Below, in pieces: positions 59,764 through 64,000 of a stretch of DNA of 64,000 nt; position 1 is the stretch's first letter; each line of letters opens with the position of its first letter. Both the position numbers and the translations under genes were made by a program. Location: NCBI GenBank assembly GCA_030278955.1, contig JAOANR010000013.1:44056191-44120190 (forward strand), in the 5' to 3' direction. The notes beneath the pieces are model-generated. The model was not told the DNA's origin. It worked only from the letters and a program-made list of their open reading frames with translations, and did not search any database. This DNA is from Hygrophila difformis. Taxonomy: Eukaryota > Streptophyta > Magnoliopsida > Lamiales > Acanthaceae.

Positions 59764-62293
59764 TGTAACACCCCCGTTTTCCACACCCAACTTTGCAGCG
59801 GAAGTTACCAACGAGAACCCGGGGTTGTTACCGCCACGCCTCCCGATTAAGCTCGCATTTGCCTTGCATTTGCTAGCTTAATCGAAAAACGCTAAGGCAA
59901 ATTTTAAATTTTAAGTCTAACATACTTTAACTGATTTATTATTTTCTTAAAATTATACTTTGAAATAATATAATAAAATTTTGCAAAATATAGAGATAAG
60001 GCTTGCCGCTGCCAAAATAATTTTTTCATATTAACTAAACTTTAAAAATAAGACTTTTACTAACTAATTTGTGAAAGCACGGTTAACTAAGTTTAAAAGA
60101 ATATATCTTATTCGGGCAAAATATTAGAGTTTACAAACATGATAACTATAATTTTTTTTATTCAAAAGACAAGTTTATGGCTAATAAAACATAATTTGAA
60201 ATACCCAGTGTAAAAGTGATACTGACACTCATGCCCGTGCCCATGCCTCTTAATAAAGTCCATATATGTCAAACCCTGTAAAAATGAGTAAGTAAAGTTT
60301 ATCAGCACACCGGCTGAGCAAGTAAATTCTTGTCCCTTGGACATAAACAAGTTAAATTACTTAACAGTAACATGGCATGTCAAACCGTTAAAACCGTTCA
60401 ATCCACATGTAGCTCGACTATGACTCTACACCCGGGGTATCTCATAGGACCTAGCATGCTCACATAGTGACCGAAGTCAAACTATGGTATACAAGGATGG
60501 CCCTACCTTGCATCTAGAAAAACTGATTGTGAGACCCTTGGCCCAAACACAATCCTCTTCATGGGGATCCATTGGATAGCCCATGAAATAACTCACGACG
60601 ATATCTACCTCTTTGATATACGCCGCATAATAATAATTCAATAATCACATGCCATACACTGAAAATTTCATTTTTCAAATGCATGGCCTAGCCCCAAAAA
60701 TAGTGAAACACATAATGGGGCATTACCTCTGCATAAATCAATTGCATGAATAAACCCTAAAATTATTAAAATACAAAGGAATTTAAACATGCAAAATACT
60801 CTTGGGACAAAGCCCGCAGAACAAAAATCTACTTACAATTACTTCAGAAGATAGCTTGGCTACTAAACTTAAGATATTCCCAATATTGTAAGCCTCCTCG
60901 CCTCCGGTGCAATACTACCACAATACTCTCAGCTCAGCTCTGTATATTTTCTTTTCTCAGTTCAATTTGTATTACTCCTCGTCTGATTTGGTTTCCTTCT
61001 TCCCAGGTATTTATAGGGAGAGATGGATTTACTATTATTATTATTTATTGTTATCTTGTTCCTATCTCCTTTTCTACATAGCCTCTGGTGGCAGTTAGGC
61101 TTTTCTAATTTTGGATGATAGCACACTTTCTTTTACACATTCACACAGACAGCTTATACATTTCCCTTTTAATGTCATATCATTTGCTTTTTTTTTTTTT
61201 TTTTTTTTTGGACTCACTTTTGGCATTTAACCCCATCAATTCGACGGGCTTTCCAATTTTCTGTCAGTTAATTACTAATTTTAATTATATTATCATGTAT
61301 CAGACATGTGGCACGTTGCATAGCTTAGTTACATGCATTGCCTTTAATTACTCATTGTAAAAATATCATCATTATTCTACAACTCATGACTTCTTTATTT
61401 TTTATTTTATTTTTGTTTCATCCGTGTATGGCCTCACATTAATACCTTGTACTGATTTTCTGATTCATATCTAACCCACCGCCCCTATTTTCTATCTTTG
61501 GCATTTCAGTTACAACCATTTCTGCCTCCTTGCCTTTTTTCTAATTTCACACCTATTTTATTTTATTTATTACTATCATCTAATCTTGTTTTACTAATTA
61601 TACTCCCTGCCACAAATTCAGCTTTTCCTATTATCTATAAATCTGTCCGTTGCCAATTCCTTTCCCACTTAGTGCACCATTTTGTATTTTATTGATTATT
61701 TATTTTTATTACTCCATTCCTGCACAACACGTATATTATTCACTTGCGGATGTATAATTTTCTTGAGCTGAATTGGTGTATTACATCATTTACATTCTAC
61801 ATTTTAACAAAAATATCTTTGTAGATAACGGTCCTGGGAACCCATGACCTATAAAAATAAAAGCCTCACACTACTACCAATACTACCAATAGGCTAATGA
61901 TAATTTTATGTTAAATAATAAAATTAACTCTACTTAATATAAAAGTTGTTAGAATAATAGCTAACTATTTAAATAACTTCCCTTTGTAAAATATATTTAT
62001 TAACATTAACTAAATTAATTTCATTTGGAAAATAGTACTCTTAATATTTTATTTAGAAACATGTATCTCTATTACCTTCCCTTGGAAAATAATCATGCCT
62101 CCTTCAATATTTTTCCTTGGAAAATATATTTCTCTATTAATTAAATTATTTTCGTTCAGAAAATAATTCATACTCTTTTCACATAATCTTTATCCGGAAA
62201 AATTTTAATCTATTTCCCAACTCGACTAAGAAATAATATAAGTTATTTCTCAATAAAAATATTTTCAACATAGCTAATTTTTCGGGTATTACA
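59764..62293 (-). repeat. 5' LTR of Gypsy B (right copy)
   Basis: 2530 bp. By eye it differs from the left copy at one base (C/T near 52527 versus 60229) and in the length of one T-run. Confidence 0.92.
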
Positions 62294-62352
62294 TACTCAA
62301 TGAACAGTGCCAAAACCCCATATGTGTCAATAAATAAGGAACGGAAGAAATA
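62294..62352. mobile_element. Split Stowaway-like MITE, fragment 4 (right end)
   Basis: It begins with the TACTC duplication, continues AATGAACAGTGCC as in intact copies, and ends GGAACGGAAGAAATA, the worn terminal repeat. Confidence 0.8.
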
Positions 62353-62359
62353 TTATTTT

Positions 62360-62682
62360 TGTTGATATCCCACATCAGTTAAAATGTGGTCCTCTACTAC
62401 CATGTATGGTTGGGAACAACTCTACCTATCACCAATTGGTTTTAGGTGTGAGCCTCTCATCCATTAAACTTCTACATGGTATTAGAGCTATGGTTGCCCG
62501 AATTGGGTATATTTGATCCTGAATTTGAATTTGATTTCGAGATGATATCATCTCTAGGGGAGAGTGTTGATATCCCACATCAGTTAAAATGTGGTCCTCC
62601 CACTACCTTATATGGTTGGGAGCAACTCTACCTATCACCGATTGGTTTTAGGTGTGAGTCTCCCATCCATGAAACTTCTACA
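62360..62682 (+). mobile_element. TRIM element
   Basis: Two ~117 bp direct repeats (62360-62476 and 62565-62682) start TGTTGATATCCCACATC and end CTTCTACA. A primer site (TGGTATTAGAGC) follows the first, and a purine tract (AGGGGAGAG) precedes the second. The target duplication ATTTT lies on both sides (62355-62359 and 62683-62687). At 323 bp with no coding capacity it is a terminal-repeat retrotransposon in miniature. Confidence 0.88.
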
Positions 62683-62687
62683 ATTTT

Positions 62688-63091
62688 CTTTCATGATTTC
62701 ATTATTAATATCTTGGATTGCTCCCTTGTGTGGCTCCATTATAATATAACGTTTAATGTCATCACTAATTATTTCATGTAGTTACAAACTAATTTTACTG
62801 AATGAGGATTAATTTATTGAGACTATATTTTTTTAAATCTTGATGTAAGGGTGTGGCGACAATTTTCAATGGAGTATGACAGCCATAATTTGACAAATTG
62901 TCGTGTGATGAAATCCAAATATGGAAATGATTATGGCTACGGATGTTGGCTTAAAGGCAGGAAGAGCATTCTTGATTTGTATTAATTAAAAAAAAATGTA
63001 GTTTTAGGAATCGAAATCAATTCCTATGGCCCAGGAAAATTTGGATAATTTCCCATCATATTTACTGATAAATTAGATATTTTGCAATCCG
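62688..63091. other. Intergenic DNA without recognised features
   Basis: AT-rich sequence; no gene or repeat was recognised. Confidence 0.45.
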
Positions 63092-63555
63092 GTTACGGTA
63101 CAATCATTTCAAGAGCCTTTAGGTGCAGACATCACAAAAAATGCATCTCGCATCACATAACACTTCTCTGAGTATCATATTTTTGGTATCACACAACACA
63201 TGTCTCTCAACATACAAAATACACCATTTCATACATCACGCAACACAACTCTCGCATGACACACATGGTGGCGTTACGGTATAATCATTTCAAGAGCCTT
63301 TAGGTGCAGACATCACAAAAAATGCATCTCGCATCACATAACACTTCTCTGAGTATCATATTTTTGGTATCACACAACACATGTCTCTCAACATACAAAA
63401 TACACAATTTCATACATCACGCAACACAACTCTCGCATGACACACATGGTGGCTGCACATTTTTTATATCACACAACACATGTCTCTCAACACACAAAAT
63501 ACACCATTTCATACATCACACAACACAACTCCCACATCACACACATGGTGGCTGC
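63092..63555. repeat. 181 bp tandem duplication plus partial third unit
   Basis: Units at 63092-63272 and 63273-63453 share GTTACGGTAYAATCATTTCA and are nearly identical through GACACACATGGTGGC. A shortened third unit (about 63455-63555) repeats CACACAACACATGTCTCTCA and ACATGGTGGCTGC. Confidence 0.85.
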
Positions 63556-64000
63556 CTGCACACTAACCCCTTCCGATATTTAGTAGGAAATCTCTAGGCA
63601 GACTTAAGAGGTTGTTCGCATGCAATGATAAAATAATTTGATAAAAGGAACTGAAAATCTGTGTGATGCTAATCTATTTAATGTGATATGGCTAGAGCTA
63701 ATTTGTAGTGATGCCATTATTTTCATTATTATTGTTGATGAAAAATCTTCTCCATCAATCATTTTCCCATGTTTGTGTAAAATTCCTCAAGGGTATTTCT
63801 TATTCTAGATTTTTGACATTTTCCTTTAAACTCACCCCATTCCTTTATGCATGTCATTTGAGGCTTTGAGCTCCAATTCCACAAACCAATCAAGCCAATG
63901 ATTACCTTATATTTTGACACTATTGCCATTCCTTCCACTACGAGGGTTTGATTTCTTCTAGGTTCATCACTGATGGTAGTAAAAAAGTAGTATTGGAAAA
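63556..64000. other. Right edge, no recognised features
   Basis: No gene, RNA or transposon end could be supported here. Confidence 0.45.

Larger units (their letters stand above)
52060..62293 (-). mobile_element. Gypsy LTR retrotransposon B, decayed coding region
   Basis: 10,234 bp with 2.53 kb LTRs and the 5 bp duplication TACTC (52055-52059 and 62294-62298). The primer site is beside the right LTR and the polypurine tract beside the left, so it reads on the minus strand. Gag, protease, reverse transcriptase and integrase relics are in the expected Gypsy order but full of stops and frameshifts. The LTRs are almost identical, so this is the youngest of the three insertions. The end of the interior (CGAGGACGAAGTTTG before the polypurine tract) is typical of Tekay/Del-like elements. 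Confidence 0.88.

Noticed and set aside
62476..62781. 101-codon plus-strand frame
   Set aside because: It lies across the TRIM interior and second LTR and is chance coding.

Overview
This 64 kb window is plant nuclear DNA, from a eudicot. It is AT-rich, has intron-containing genes of plant-specific families (a type-A cytokinin response regulator, a group I formin, a WVD2/TPX2 microtubule protein) and dense plant transposons. The many MITEs with CTCCCTCCG termini would fit an asterid such as a Lamiales species, but the sequence does not settle the species.

Gene-bearing part (1-32.5 kb). Four genes are well supported. They are: the 5' three exons of an At5g54870-like secreted or ER protein (minus, 1-2089); a five-exon ARR3/ARR4-type response regulator (plus, 14104-15913); a single-exon group I formin of the FH4/FH8 type (plus, 24385-26898); and an eight-coding-exon WVD2-like 7 / TPX2-domain gene (minus, 31372-27567) with a 5'-UTR intron, TATA box and two G-boxes. 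The formin and the WVD2-like gene are convergent neighbours. A fifth, weak candidate is a spliced 39-codon reading frame (minus, 12846-12426). The spaces between genes hold about a dozen Stowaway-like MITEs, five PIF/Harbinger-like MITEs (with two more inside the WVD2-like gene and the MULE), three tRNA-derived SINEs, a probable hAT element, a probable Helitron 3' end and two large GC-rich hairpins.

Transposon part (32.6-62.7 kb). A 5.3 kb Mutator-like element with a relic of a Ulp1-type protease and a ~275 bp tandem array sits just upstream of the WVD2-like promoter. Beyond it, a single ~263 bp Stowaway-like MITE (38316-62352) has been split by three LTR retrotransposons with exact 5 bp target duplications. 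These are a gag-only Copia-type element (38344-43107, duplication GATAC), a Gypsy element A (43288-52048, CAAAG) and a Gypsy element B (52060-62293, TACTC). By eye, LTR divergence falls from Copia to A to B. All three have damaged or missing coding regions although A and B have almost identical LTRs, so they look like non-autonomous copies moved by proteins made elsewhere. A TRIM element (62360-62682) abuts the far end of the split MITE, and a 181 bp tandem duplication lies near the right edge.

The host genes do not form one pathway; they act in cytokinin signalling, actin nucleation and microtubule organisation. I found no rRNA, functional tRNA, CRISPR array or unknown multi-gene system. The most unusual structure is the triple insertion inside one MITE.
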